Positions 1 through 10,300 are shown, counted from the stretch's first letter. The stretch: DNA of 64,000 bases from Massilia sp. Root133 (GCF_001426525.1 NZ_LMEW01000033.1:414925-478924), one strand, 5' to 3'. Numbers and translations are program-made. The notes: generated by a model from the sequence alone, not told the origin.

Positions 1-35
1 TATCATCGTGTCATTGCAACCTCAACAGGTGTTCC

Positions 36-638
36 ATGCCGATCATTGCCCACAATGCCGCAGAACTTGCCATTCGTCCGTTCGCAGACCGCTTTGTCGA
101 AGTCGTGCAGTCTTCTTTCAAAGATTGGCTCGAGGGGCCTTACGCGTCCCAGATGCAAACCAAGGCGTTCCGAGCCCAAGTCGTTTCGAACCAAATGCGC
201 GCGAATGCCAAGCGGATATTTGATGGGATGGATGGCATCAGGGTCGAGTCAGTGCCGCACTACACGGGTTTGCTAGTTGGCCGCGATCTTTTTATCCGAA
301 TGAAAAAGGCAGACAAAAAGCTGTTGTCGCGCAACTACCCTACGCAAAATGCCTTGGCTTCCGTCGATCAGGATCGTGATTTACTTGGGGGGCTCGCTCG
401 GCTGGAACTTGTATATCAGCTCAACGACGTCGGCACCGCGATCGAACGAATTGTGCTCCTGCAGCGACAAAAGCAGTCAGTGGTTTGGATGATCGACTTG
501 TTCGGTGCTTCACCAATGGCACAAAATGTCTTGCCGTTCGCTCCAGAACCGGCCGGTGAAGGAACCTCGGTGGCGAAACGCATTATGAAACCAAAACGTA
601 AGTCCGATAGCGAGAAGAAAGATGTATCGACTGGCTGA
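36..638 (+). CDS. Unknown protein, partner of the ImmA/IrrE protein
   Basis: This 200-residue protein has no family I recognise. It is mostly helical, has no signal peptide or membrane segment, and ends in a Lys/Arg-rich tail from about residue 180. It overlaps the next gene by 17 bases, so the two are almost certainly co-translated and may act together. The reading frame is open to the window edge upstream of the chosen ATG, so the real start could lie further left; an AGGTG sequence about 6 bases before the ATG supports this start. The pairing with an XRE-ImmA/IrrE protein suggests a toxin/antitoxin-like or stress-sensing unit, but that is only inference. Confidence 0.7.
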   Translation: MPIIAHNAAELAIRPFADRFVEVVQSSFKDWLEGPYASQMQTKAFRAQVVSNQMRANAKRIFDGMDGIRVESVPHYTGLLVGRDLFIRMKKADKKLLSRNYPTQNALASVDQDRDLLGGLARLELVYQLNDVGTAIERIVLLQRQKQSVVWMIDLFGASPMAQNVLPFAPEPAGEGTSVAKRIMKPKRKSDSEKKDVSTG

Positions 639-1707
639 AAGTAATCAAGCCACACGGGGGGATTTGGTAGCGCTCCGACGCCGAATGTTGGCAATGAGCC
701 AAGCTGACTTGGCTCAAAGAACGGGAATGGCACAGGGGACATTGTCAAAAATTGAACAGGGATTGAAAGAAGCCAGTCCAGAGCAGAGCGAGCGACTGGC
801 GGCCGCCCTTAATTGTCCATCGTCATTCTTCGCGCAGTCTGAACGTGAATATGGTCCGCCTATGAGTGCGCACGCCATGTTCCGCAAAAAGTCGTCGGTT
901 GGGCAGAAAGTGATCGACCGAGTGATCGCTGAATTAAATGTTCGCATCGCGCACGTGCGAAAGTTCTTGAGTTCGGTTGACCTTGAGCCAGAGCTTCCAT
1001 TTCCCCATTACGATATTGACGACTTCGAAGGACGAGCAGATCTAGTCGCCGAGAGTGTACGTCGGGCTTGGCTTCTTCCTCGGGGACCAATCAGGTCACT
1101 AACTGAGTGCGCCGAACGCGCTGGCTGTCTCGTAGTGCATTGTGACCTCGAAGAAGCAAAAATTGACGGCGTAAGTTACCGGATTCCGGGTCTGCCGCCA
1201 ATTATTTTCCTGAACTGGAATCAGCCCGCGGATCGGATGCGTTTTAGTCTAGCCCACGAGCTTGGTCATATGGTTATGCATGCTTATCCGAGTCCAAATA
1301 TGGAGGAGGAAGCAGATCGGTTTGCGTCGGCGCTTTTGATGCCCGCTGGCGACATTGGTCCAGAATTGCGGGATCTATCGATCGACAAGGCGGCCTATAT
1401 GAAGCCGGTATGGCGGGTGTCTATGGCAGCTTTGATCTATCGAGCCGGGGAATTAGGCCGAATTGATCGATATAAGTCCGAATATCTTTGGCGCCAAATG
1501 TCAACGAGAGGATTCAGGATTCGCGAGCCGCACCTGGTGGATTTCGAGCGAGAGAGAACAACCGTTATGGATGCGTTGGTAGCGAATACTGTAGAGGAGA
1601 TGGGGTATTCTCCTGGCGAGTTAGTCCAGATGCTTCACTTAAACTATGACGAACTGGTGAACCTATACCAGTTGGAGCGGGCTGTAGGTCTTCGGGTTGT
1701 TAAGTGA
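622..1707 (+). CDS. XRE-family regulator with ImmA/IrrE metallopeptidase domain
   Basis: This 361-residue protein joins an N-terminal helix-turn-helix of the XRE type (about residues 14-65) to a C-terminal ImmA/IrrE zinc peptidase domain. The HEXXH motif is at residues 212-216, and the downstream acidic cluster EEEAD near 228-232 should supply the third ligand. Proteins of this class typically sense a signal, cleave or release a repressor, or regulate their own locus in toxin-antitoxin and mobile-element modules. It overlaps the upstream unknown gene by 17 bases. The substrate cannot be read from the sequence; the upstream partner is the first candidate. Confidence 0.88.
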   Translation: MYRLAESNQATRGDLVALRRRMLAMSQADLAQRTGMAQGTLSKIEQGLKEASPEQSERLAAALNCPSSFFAQSEREYGPPMSAHAMFRKKSSVGQKVIDRVIAELNVRIAHVRKFLSSVDLEPELPFPHYDIDDFEGRADLVAESVRRAWLLPRGPIRSLTECAERAGCLVVHCDLEEAKIDGVSYRIPGLPPIIFLNWNQPADRMRFSLAHELGHMVMHAYPSPNMEEEADRFASALLMPAGDIGPELRDLSIDKAAYMKPVWRVSMAALIYRAGELGRIDRYKSEYLWRQMSTRGFRIREPHLVDFERERTTVMDALVANTVEEMGYSPGELVQMLHLNYDELVNLYQLERAVGLRVVK

Positions 1708-1832
1708 GCATAAACGTGGAAAAGAACAGTGATCAGACCGAAGTTAGACGGGTCCTAACGATGATACTCGGTACCAACGGCTGCTTAAAACCCTCTACTT
1801 GAAAGAGTGATTACAAATGGAAGGACTACGAC

Positions 1833-2525
1833 ATGGGTAGATGCACAGCACCAGTAAACGGCCATCGCAGCGCGAGCGCGGCAGCAGCCTGCCCCGCATG
1901 TAGTAGCCGTCGGTCATACTCATATTCGCCTTCGTCTTACTCCTCATCCTATTCCTCGTCGGGGAGCAGCGGGGGCGGCCGGAGTAGCGTCGGCGGGTAC
2001 GGCAGCAGTGGAAGGCCCCGTTGGTCGCGAACAGGTTCGTCCTTGGTGTATACGCCTGCCGAGGTGCGGACGCTTACGCCAGTTCGTGAAAACATCGAGA
2101 AGCGAGCGTCCTTGCCTGATCTTCGGGACGTTTTTCTTTGCCATGCGTGGGACGACCGGAAACGTGCGGCCAAGGAACTGCATGATCTGCTCGAGTCGCG
2201 CGGTGTCTCGGTTTGGTTCAGTGAGAAGGACGTCGTTCTCGGCACGTCGTTGCTCCGCGAAATCGACAAAGGACTGGCGAAGTCGCGAGTCGGGATTGTG
2301 CTGGTGACCCCCGCACTACTGAGCCGCGTCCGGGGAGAGGGCATCGCCGACAAGGAGCTCTCGGCGCTCCTGGCGCGTGACCTTCTCGTTCCCATCGTGC
2401 ACGGTACGACGTATGACGCGCTCCGCGAAGTTAGCCCCCTGCTTGGCTCGAGAAGCGGCATGAGCACTGCAGAAGATACGATGGCAAATGTCGCGGCCAA
2501 GCTCGCTGAGCTGGTTACCCCTTAG
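1833..2525 (+). CDS. TIR-domain protein with zinc-knuckle-like N-terminus
   Basis: This 230-residue protein has three parts. Residues 1-25 hold a possible zinc knuckle (C4, H11, C20, C23). Residues 26-65 are a low-complexity Ser/Gly/Tyr linker. Residues about 97-228 form a TIR domain with a typical first strand, a VWF segment near 127 and a conserved Glu (E175) where bacterial TIR NADases carry the catalytic acid. TIR proteins in bacterial islands often act in anti-phage NAD depletion or signal production. No sensor gene sits directly beside it, so the knuckle may be the sensing or recruiting part. A ribosome binding site (AAGGA) lies 7 bases before the ATG. Confidence 0.82.
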   Translation: MGRCTAPVNGHRSASAAAACPACSSRRSYSYSPSSYSSSYSSSGSSGGGRSSVGGYGSSGRPRWSRTGSSLVYTPAEVRTLTPVRENIEKRASLPDLRDVFLCHAWDDRKRAAKELHDLLESRGVSVWFSEKDVVLGTSLLREIDKGLAKSRVGIVLVTPALLSRVRGEGIADKELSALLARDLLVPIVHGTTYDALREVSPLLGSRSGMSTAEDTMANVAAKLAELVTP

Positions 2526-3288
2526 CGTTATTGCCCACACAGGTTCGCCATTCAGATGGGCTGCTTCGGCGCCTGATGTTTGTGGGTTACTTGGCGAGCT
2601 TGCCTGCGCCGGCCAGGGATCGCAGCCGGCCACACCACACACATCTCAATGCCGATTCTATTCTCGTAAATTAATCCTTCCGAGGACGAGGAACCATTAG
2701 ATAGAGATTTCTGATGTCCCAGACAACGATGGTGGTGTTCGACTGCACGAAGCCAGAGGTGCCGATTCCAATGGCCTCGTTCAGTCTCGTGGATAATGGC
2801 AACGGCCGGCTTAGGTACGGAACAGACTACCTGCAGCGCGAGGACGCTTTCAGTATCGATCCGAAATATCTTCGGCTTCAGGAGAAAGAAATACCGGTGT
2901 CGCGCCAGCCCGACAACACTTATGGTGCTCTGTCTGACGCTGGCCCAAACACATGGGGTACTAAGTTAAAGATCCAGTTACTGCACAAAGACAAGAAGCC
3001 GTTCCCGGAAAACGCAGTTGAGTGGTTTCTCCAGTCGAAGCACTTCGGATCGGGCTGCTTGGCGTTTGCCGCGCGGCCGGATGAGCCACCGAGGCTGTGC
3101 GAAGTGCCTAGCCGGTCGATGAGCTTAACAAAGCATCTGCTTGACGCTCTTAGCCAATACTTGACCGATCCAGATCGATACCTCGATACCGAGATCGTCA
3201 ATTTGCTTTTTCCAGGTAGTGACCTTGGCGGACTACGCCCGAAGACGATTAAAGTGGACCCATCAGTCAAGACACTCAGCCGGCTAGT

Positions 3289-4281
3289 TTAAGCTGTGTC
3301 CGTTTCCGTTTCCGCTTCTGCAGCTGCCCGGCGCTGCCCCGTATTGCCGATTTTTTCTTGTTCCAGGTCCGCGTCGCCGAACTTGTCGACGATCAGCGCA
3401 CCGCCTCCGACACCGGCGCGGTAGACATGATCCGGCGTCTCATAGCCCAACGCCTGATGCGGTCGCCCGGCGTTGTAGAACGCAAAGTACTGCGCCAGGC
3501 CGACTGTCAGTTCGGCCATGTTGGCGTAGCCCTTCAGGTACACGTCCTCGTACTTTACGTTGCGCCACAAGCGCTCGACGAAGATGTTGTCCAGCGCCCG
3601 TCCGCGCCCGTCCATGCTGATCGCCACGCCTTCGCGCTTGAGCATGCCGGTGAAGGCATCGCTGGTGAACTGCGCGCCCTGGTCGCTGTTGAATACCTCG
3701 GGCCTGCCGTGGTGGCGCAGCGCGTCTTCCAGGCAGTCCACGCAGAACGACGCATCCATGCTGTTGCTGATGCGCCAGGCCAGCACCCGGCGCGAGTACC
3801 AGTCGATGATCGCCACCAGGTAGGCAAAGCCGCGCGCCAGGCGGATATAGGTCAGATCCGTACTCCACACCTGGTTCGGCCGCGTGACCGCCACTCCGCG
3901 CAACAGGTATGGATAGACCTTGTGCTGCGGATGCGGCTTGCTGGTTGCAGGGCCCGGCGCCATGCCCGCCAGTCCCATTTCCCGCATCAGGCGCTGCACG
4001 CGCTTGCGATTGACCCGGTGTCCTCGACCCCGCAGGAACACCGCCATGCGCCGGCTGCCGTAGAACGGCCGGTTGGTGTACTCCTCGTCGATCAGGGCGC
4101 GCAGTCGGTCGTCTTCCTCGTTCATGCATGCCCGGCGTGTTACCGCTTCCAGTCGCCGATACACTGTCGAACGCGGCACGCCGGCCAGCTCGCACTGCAT
4201 CGTCAGCGGCATCTCGTCTTCCCGCGCAATCCACCGTGCCCGCTCGACAGGGCTCATTCCCCAAGCTTTTTTTTGAGCCAA
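3289..4281 (-). CDS. IS3-family transposase OrfB (DDE integrase core)
   Basis: This 330-residue protein carries an HTH_21-like segment followed by the rve integrase core. The DDE residues are visible in WSTDLTY (first Asp), NSDQGAQF (second Asp) and the segment RALDNIFVERLW (Glu). It overlaps orfA by 28 bases. The overlap contains a run of eight A followed by G on the coding strand, a typical slippery site for the -1 frameshift that makes the OrfAB transposase. The C-terminal tail after about residue 295 is low complexity and not part of the catalytic core. Confidence 0.93.
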   Translation of the reverse strand: MAQKKAWGMSPVERARWIAREDEMPLTMQCELAGVPRSTVYRRLEAVTRRACMNEEDDRLRALIDEEYTNRPFYGSRRMAVFLRGRGHRVNRKRVQRLMREMGLAGMAPGPATSKPHPQHKVYPYLLRGVAVTRPNQVWSTDLTYIRLARGFAYLVAIIDWYSRRVLAWRISNSMDASFCVDCLEDALRHHGRPEVFNSDQGAQFTSDAFTGMLKREGVAISMDGRGRALDNIFVERLWRNVKYEDVYLKGYANMAELTVGLAQYFAFYNAGRPHQALGYETPDHVYRAGVGGGALIVDKFGDADLEQEKIGNTGQRRAAAEAETETDTA

Positions 4282-4544
4282 TCCACCTGCATCTTCAGCT
4301 TGCCGATCTCGCTGTACAGCTTGTCCTCGGGACTGCTTTCGTCAACCGGTTTCGGCCCGCGCTTGACGTCGAACAGCGCCCCGGCGTTCTCCAGGATCTC
4401 CTTCTTCCATTGCGTCACCAACTGCGGATGCACGTCGTGCTCCTGCGCGATCTCGTTGATCGTCTTCACCCCGCGCACCGCTTCCAGCCCGACCTTGCCC
4501 TTGAACTCGGCGCTGTGCACCCTGCGTTTTTTACCTTCACTCAT
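4254..4544 (-). CDS. IS3-family OrfA (helix-turn-helix protein)
   Basis: This 96-residue protein has the HTH_Tnp_1 fold: an N-terminal SAEFK segment, a helix-turn-helix near residues 25-50 and a C-terminal leucine-zipper-like helix (about 75-92). It binds the element ends and forms the front part of the frameshifted OrfAB transposase. Its 3' end overlaps orfB at the A-rich slippery run near 4267-4274. Confidence 0.92.
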   Translation of the reverse strand: MSEGKKRRVHSAEFKGKVGLEAVRGVKTINEIAQEHDVHPQLVTQWKKEILENAGALFDVKRGPKPVDESSPEDKLYSEIGKLKMQVDWLKKKLGE

Positions 4545-5363
4545 TCGCTGTCATCCTTTCGCGGACGACAGCTTAAACCACCGTCTCAAATTCGGGCTCC
4601 ACTATAGATCGTCATGCATGATGGAGTCGAGCACATCGCCAAGTTCAGTCGACCAGACGATCAGTTCGATGTCCCAGCCGTAGAATACGCAACGCTGCGT
4701 CTCGCGCACATGGCCGGGATCACGGTACCCTCGTTCGAATTGCTCCAGATCGGCGCCCACTCCGTATTCCTGACCGAGCGCTTCGATCGCACCGACGGCG
4801 GGGGTAGGATCCATTACCTGAGCGCGAACAGCTTACTTCGCCCGAGGGCTCTCAGTCCAGACGGGCGCGAATACAAGACCTCGTTCTCGTACGCTGCAAT
4901 CGCGGAGGCACTGCAGCCACGAAACCACGCGGCACCAGTCGACGCTCATGAGCTGTTCCGACGCATGGTCTTGAACATCATGGTTGGGAATGTCGACGAC
5001 CACTTGCGCAACCACGCGCTCCTGATGAAGGAGCCTGGCGTTTTCAGACTCTCGCCGGCTTTTGATATTTGTCCTCACCTTGAGGCACCGTCACGGCCGC
5101 AGTACATCGGTGTTGGCGCTTTTGGCCCGGCCAGCACGATCCAAAATGCACTCTCGCAGTGCGAACGATTCTTCCTTACTCGTGACGAAGCCGCTGCGAT
5201 CGTAGCAGAAGTGAAGGACGTAGCGTCACGGTGGCGCGATGTGTTTGCAGACTCCGGCATTAACGTGACCGACCGCTATCGACTAGCCGGCTGCTTCGCG
5301 GCGGCTGACGAAGCTGAGACTGTTCAAGTCAATCTGGGCTTAGACTTGGCAGATCCAAGCTAG

Positions 5364-5698
5364 AAGCCTCGGCCAAATGAAAAGCGGATATGGAATAACA
5401 GTAATTAGTCGTCGAGAGCTGCTGTTCAGGTAGATTGTCAATGAGCCGAAACCGAAGTAGGCAGGCCTTGAAGCGGCCTTATCACCCGCATTAGCCGGCT
5501 AACAACGGACAGGTTTCCGAGCCGAAATTCCCGGGCGAGCGCAGGCTTAAACTGCAGGATTAAACGTTTACTGAATCGCTTCCGTTTACATGGCCCTGCG
5601 TTTTTACACAGCCTGGACCAAGAGCAGACATGCTCGACTTCAGCAATAGCTCGTATTCCACGCCCACAGTGTACTGACATTGCACCTATGAAAAAGAC
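5364..5698. other. Gap of 335 bp without a supported gene
   Basis: I see no convincing gene here. A minus-strand frame at 5438-5680 is open for 80 codons but has no recognisable motif or ribosome binding site. The stretch may hold the promoter for the phosphatase gene that starts at 5699, or decayed mobile DNA. Confidence 0.4.
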
Positions 5699-6199
5699 AT
5701 GAACAGGACTAAAGTTAGACTGGCCGTTTTCGACTTAGACGAAACCTTGGTGCACGCCACCGAGGTACCTTTGCCATACCCACACAGCTTCCGGGTTGGC
5801 CCCTATTTCGTTTATGTCAGACCGTTTGCAGCAGAGCTGATCAGAGCCAGTGCTTCGTGGTTCGATGTCGCAGTTTGGTCCTCATCGAGTGAGCGGTATG
5901 TGGAGGCGGTCACCGCAGAACTGTTCGGCACAAAGTTCCCAGTAAAGTTTTCATGGTCGGTGTCGAAGTGCGTTCAGAAAATTGATGCTAGAAGTAACGG
6001 CTATGTGTACGTGAAAGACTTACGCAAAATGATGAAACACGGATATGCAGTGGACGAGATTATCATGATTGACGATAGTCCTGAGAAACTGCAACGGCAG
6101 CCAACACGGCATCTTTGCCTCCCAGCTTTCACGGGCGATCCATCAGACGAAGAACTTCTCAACATTATCGAGCGACTAAAGACAATAGCGAAAGTGTGA
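5699..6199 (+). CDS. FCP1/NIF-type HAD phosphatase
   Basis: This 166-residue protein is a small HAD-superfamily phosphatase of the FCP1/SCP (NIF) type. The catalytic motif FDLDETL gives D12 and D14, a WSSSS segment follows near residues 60-64 (motif II), and IDDSPEK near 124-130 is motif IV. In eukaryotes this family removes phosphates from the RNA polymerase II tail and other proteins; bacterial members are uncommon and mostly uncharacterised. It stands alone between the hipA remnant and the copper block. A link to the HipA-type kinase (kinase and phosphatase side by side) is possible but only by proximity. Confidence 0.82.
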   Translation: MNRTKVRLAVFDLDETLVHATEVPLPYPHSFRVGPYFVYVRPFAAELIRASASWFDVAVWSSSSERYVEAVTAELFGTKFPVKFSWSVSKCVQKIDARSNGYVYVKDLRKMMKHGYAVDEIIMIDDSPEKLQRQPTRHLCLPAFTGDPSDEELLNIIERLKTIAKV

Positions 6200-6403
6200 A
6201 GAAAACGTGTGACTTCTCGACAGATTGAAGGAAGCGTTTCAGAAACGGGAGATAATGGAACGCCACGCGTTCCGGGGGCGTTATTAGCTAAAACTCGCGA
6301 GCAATTAGAATCAGCACAGCGACGATAACGGATCCGCCGTCGCGGCTACACGGCTTGTCACTGTGCTGACGAATAGAACCCGAGCTGAAGACCCGTATTC
6401 CGC

Positions 6404-6853
6404 TTATTTAACTGCTGAAACGACGTAGTTCGATCCTTGCTGGGTGAACTCAACGTCCACTTTCTTTCCGACTGCGAGCTTGTCGAGCAAAGACTTGTCC
6501 TTGACGCCGAAAGTCATCGTCATTGCCGGCCAGTTCAGGGTCTTTACCTGGTCATGGGCAAGTGTCACCTTGCCGTTGGCCGGATCTACCGATTTCACCA
6601 CGGCTGACGTCTTGTGTACTGTGCTTTCCTTGGAGGTACCGTGGACTTTGCTGTCGGCAGTGTTCTCCTTCATCATGTCCTTACATCCCTCCATATTCAT
6701 GCCTTTCATATTGTTCATGTCCATGCCTTTCATATCCTTCATGTCCATGCAACCCTTTTTCATTTCCATACCCTTCATATCGCCTGTCTGACCGAAGGCG
6801 GTCCCTGAGATGGTCAGTGCAGAAATAAAGGCCAGTTGGGCAAAACGTTTCAT
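6404..6853 (-). CDS. CusF-like periplasmic copper-binding protein with Met-rich N-terminus
   Basis: This 149-residue protein has a signal peptide (first about 21 residues), then a Met/Lys/Asp-rich stretch with repeated KGM/DMK units (about 23-62). A C-terminal CusF domain follows with the typical NWPAMTM copper site. CusF-type proteins carry Cu(I)/Ag(I) in the periplasm to the Cus pump. The start at 6853 is chosen because GAGGAG lies 7 bases upstream and the signal peptide begins there. It is the last gene of the cus operon, 88 bases after a small secreted protein gene. Confidence 0.88.
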   Translation of the reverse strand: MKRFAQLAFISALTISGTAFGQTGDMKGMEMKKGCMDMKDMKGMDMNNMKGMNMEGCKDMMKENTADSKVHGTSKESTVHKTSAVVKSVDPANGKVTLAHDQVKTLNWPAMTMTFGVKDKSLLDKLAVGKKVDVEFTQQGSNYVVSAVK

Positions 6854-6941
6854 GAGATTTCTCCTCAAGTGAATAAAAGAAAAGTCTTGCATCCACGACG
6901 GGACGCCAAGTGTTGTGGCTAAGATCGCCGTTACGGGTTTA

Positions 6942-7199
6942 TTAATGATCGGATTGCAGCTTTGACTTGTTCATCATTTCCATGCACGCCTTCATCATCT
7001 GTTCCCTGTCGGCTTGATTACCCGGCAGTTGCACGTTTTTCTGCTGCTCTTCTTGGGCGCGCTGAGCCTGTTCCTGTCGCATGCGCTCCGCCTTGACCTT
7101 GCGTCCATGCTCGATGATTTGCCAATCAGGACCTGCGAACGCCGGCAAAGCGGTAGCGAATGACGCTGCGCCGAGTAAGGTGAGAAAGAATTTTTTCAT
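6942..7199 (-). CDS. Small secreted protein of the cus operon
   Basis: This 85-residue protein starts at 7199 after AAAGGAG and has a clear signal peptide ending at AFAG near residue 22. The mature part is helical, rich in Gln, Arg and Met, and ends with a MMKACMEMMNK segment that could bind metal. I do not recognise a named family. It sits between cusA and the cusF-like gene on the same strand, so an envelope role in copper/silver handling is likely but unproven. Confidence 0.75.
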   Translation of the reverse strand: MKKFFLTLLGAASFATALPAFAGPDWQIIEHGRKVKAERMRQEQAQRAQEEQQKNVQLPGNQADREQMMKACMEMMNKSKLQSDH

Positions 7200-7321
7200 G
7201 ATTGACTCCTTTAACGACTGCAAAAATCGAACTCGGCCAAACCTGCCTATGGCAGGTTTTAACCGCCTGCGCTCCGGCCGGGCCAAAGAACCGGACTCTT
7301 GAGCCACCGTGCAGTGGTAAC

Positions 7322-10300
7322 TCAGGTGGTTTCATAGTTGACCTCCTGGTGTGCAGGTTTCCGTGCGTTCGCTTTTCGTAACTCCCGGCGGCGCATTAAC
7401 AGGTAGACAACTGGAACCACAAACATGGACAGTAATGGCGCGGACAACATGCCGCCGACCATCGGCGCAGCAATACGTTGCATGATTTCCGAGCCGGTGC
7501 CGGACGCGATCATGATCGGAACAAGGCCTGCAATGATCACCGCCACGGTCATGGCCTTTGGCCGGACGCGCTGTACCGCCCCTTCCCGAATGGCGTCCAA
7601 CAAATCGGCCTCGGATGACTTTCCGACAGTGACGCGAGCCTCCCAGGCCTGCTTCAGGTAGAGCAGCATGATCACCCCGAACTCGGCCGCGACGCCGGCA
7701 AGGGCAATGAAGCCGACCGCGCTGGCGACAGACAGGTGATGGCCGAGCATCCAGAGCAGCCAGACGCCGCCAGCCAGTGCGAACGGCAGGGTGGCCATGA
7801 TCAGGATGGCTTCGTCAAAGCGCTTGAATGTCAGATAGAGAAGGACAAAGATCACCAGCAGCGTCGCCGGTACGACAACCTTGAGCTTCGCGCTGGCGCG
7901 TTCCAGGTATTCGAACTGACCGGACCACGAAATCGAATAGCCAGGCTGCAGCTTGACCTGCTTGGCGACAGCCTGCTGCATGTCCCGCACCACCGAGCTC
8001 ATGTCACGCCCGCGGATGTCGACGTACACCCAGCCGGACAGCCGTGCATTTTCGCTCCTGAGCATGGGCGGGCCGTCATTGATGCGGATCGTCGCTACAT
8101 CTCCCAGGCGAATCTGTGCGCCGCGCGGCGTCAGGACCGGCAACTGGCGGAGGTTCTCGACTGAATCCCTGACTTCGCGTGGATAGCGGACATTGATCGG
8201 GAATCGCTGCAGGCCTTCGACGGTCTCGCCGATGTTGTCGCCCCCGACCGCCGCCGACACGACACTCTGAACATCGGCGATATTCAAGCCATAGCGCGCT
8301 GCCTGGTCCCGGTTGATATTGACGTCGACATAACGTCCACCGTTGAGACGTTCGGCAAGTGCCGAAGACACGCCTGGCACCGTCTTGACGATCCGTTCAA
8401 TTTCTCCGGCAACGCGATCGATCTCCTGCAGGCTGGTACCGGCCACCTTGACGCCGACCGGACTCTTGATGCCGGTGGCCAGCATGTCAATGCGGTTCCG
8501 GATCGGCGGCACCCAGATGTTGGAAAGCCCTGGCACCTTGACCACGCGGTCCAGTTCCTCCACCAGCTTATCGGTGGTCATTCCCGGCCGCCATTGATCC
8601 CTTGGCTTGAACTGGATGGTGGTCTCAAACATCTCGAGCGGAGCAGGGTCGGTTGCCGTCTCGGCACGTCCCGCCTTGCCGAAGACGCTTTGCACTTCCG
8701 GTACCGTTTTGATCAGGCGGTCCGTCTGCTGCAACAGCTGCGACACCTTGCCAACCGAAAGCCCTGGTAGCGCCGACGGCATGTAAAGTAGGTCGCCTTC
8801 GTCGAGAGGCGGCATGAATTCGCCGCCGAGCCGGGTCATCGGCCAGACGGTGATGGCGGCAATCACGGCGGCGACGACCAGGGTCGACTTGGGAAAGCGC
8901 AGTACGCCATCGAGTAAGGGCCGGTACAGGACGATCAGGAAGCGATTCAATGGATTCTTCTGTTCATCGGGAATCCGTCCGCGGATCAGGTAACCCATCA
9001 GCACCGGGATCAAGGTGACGGCCAGCCCCGCGGCCGCGGCCATGGAATAAGTCTTGGTGAAGGCGAGCGGCGAGAATAGCCGTCCTTCCTGCGCTTCCAG
9101 CGTGAACACCGGAATGAACGACAGCACGATGATCAACAGCGAAAAGAACAGTGCCGGACCGACTTCGGCGGCGGCGTCGCCAATGACCCGCCAGCGCGCT
9201 TCTCCCTCGAGTTTTGCGCCGGGATGCGTGTGATTCCACGCTTCGATATGCTTGTGCGCGTTCTCGATCATAACGACGGCGGCGTCCACCATGGCGCCCA
9301 CCGCGATCGCAATACCGCCGAGCGACATGATGTTCGCATTCACCCCCTGGTAATGCATGACGATGAAGGCGATCAGGATACCGATCGGTAATGTCACGAT
9401 CGCGACCAGCGCGGAGCGCAGATGGAACAGGAAGATTGCACACACCACCGCAACAACGATGAATTCCTCGACCAGCTTATCCCGAAGGTTGTCGACAGCC
9501 CGCTGGATCAGGTTCGAGCGGTCATAGGTCGGGACAATCTCGACCCCTGGGGGAAGACTCGACTTGAGAGACGCCAGTTTGGCTTTCACCGCCTCGATAG
9601 TCTCCAGTGCATTCTTCCCTGAGCGCATGACGATCACGCCACCTGCCACTTCGCCTTCGCCATTCAGCTCGGAAATGCCACGCCGCATTTCCGGCCCAAG
9701 CTGGATTCGCGCTACGTCACCCAGCAGGACGGGAACGCCAGCCTGGGAGGTCGTCAGTGGAATCTTGCGGAAGTCGTCGAGCGATTGCAGGTAACCGCTT
9801 GCACGCACCATGTATTCAGCTTCACCCAGCTCGAGCACCGAGCCCCCGGCCTCCTGGTTGGCCTTTTGGACGGCATCGATGATCACGTTATGCGAAATGT
9901 TGTAGGCCCGCAGCTTGTCAGGATCGAGGACGATCTGGTACTGGCGAACCATGCCGCCCAGGCTTGCGACTTCTGACACATTGGGCACCGTCTTGAGCTC
10001 GTACTTGAGGAACCAGTCCTGAAACGCACGCAGCTGCGACAGGTCCATCTTGCCGCTACGGTCAACCAGGGCATACTCGTACACCCAGCCAACTCCACTG
10101 GCATCTGGCCCGAGCGCTGTCTTTGCCTGTGGTGGCAGGCGCGACTGAACCTGGTTCAAATATTCCAGGACGCGCGAGCGTGCCCAGTAGGGATCGGTGC
10201 CGTCCTCGAACAGGATATAGACGAAGGAATCGCCAAAGAAAGAATAGCCGCGCACCGTTTTCGCGCCTGGTACCGACAGCATTGTCGTCGTCAGCGGATA

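Larger units (their letters stand above)
3250..4606 (-). mobile_element. IS3-family insertion sequence, 1357 bp
   Basis: The element has imperfect terminal inverted repeats: TAAAGTGGACCC at the left and, read from the right end, TATAGTGGAGCCC. A GAT direct repeat flanks it (3247-3249 and 4607-4609), which fits the 3-bp target duplication of IS3 elements. A second repeated block, GTTTAAGCTGT, lies inside both ends. It carries overlapping orfA and orfB on the minus strand. The sharp ends and intact genes suggest a fairly recent insertion. Confidence 0.9.
2714..5363 (+). pseudogene. hipA: hipA-type Ser/Thr kinase gene interrupted by an IS3-family element
   Basis: Two pieces (2714-3249 and 4610-5363) encode the front and back of one HipA-like kinase. 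The first ends in the GGxRPK segment and the second holds the catalytic run NVDDHLRNH and the DICP segment. Removing the inserted element and one GAT repeat joins them in frame into a 429-residue protein, the usual HipA length. As it stands, the first piece runs into the element and stops at 3292, and a stop at 4605-4607 precedes the second. HipA phosphorylates translation factors and normally pairs with the antitoxin HipB. No hipB-like gene is next to it. Confidence 0.88.

Noticed and set aside
3285..4580. Alternative IS ends at the inner GTTTAAGCTGT repeats
   Set aside because: These give no target duplication, while the outer ends give GAT on both sides and restore hipA in frame.
3358..4683. 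Plus-strand frame of 441 codons over the IS element
   Set aside because: Antisense shadow of the transposase genes.
5438..5680. Minus-strand frame of 80 codons
   Set aside because: No family pattern, no ribosome binding site; likely chance.
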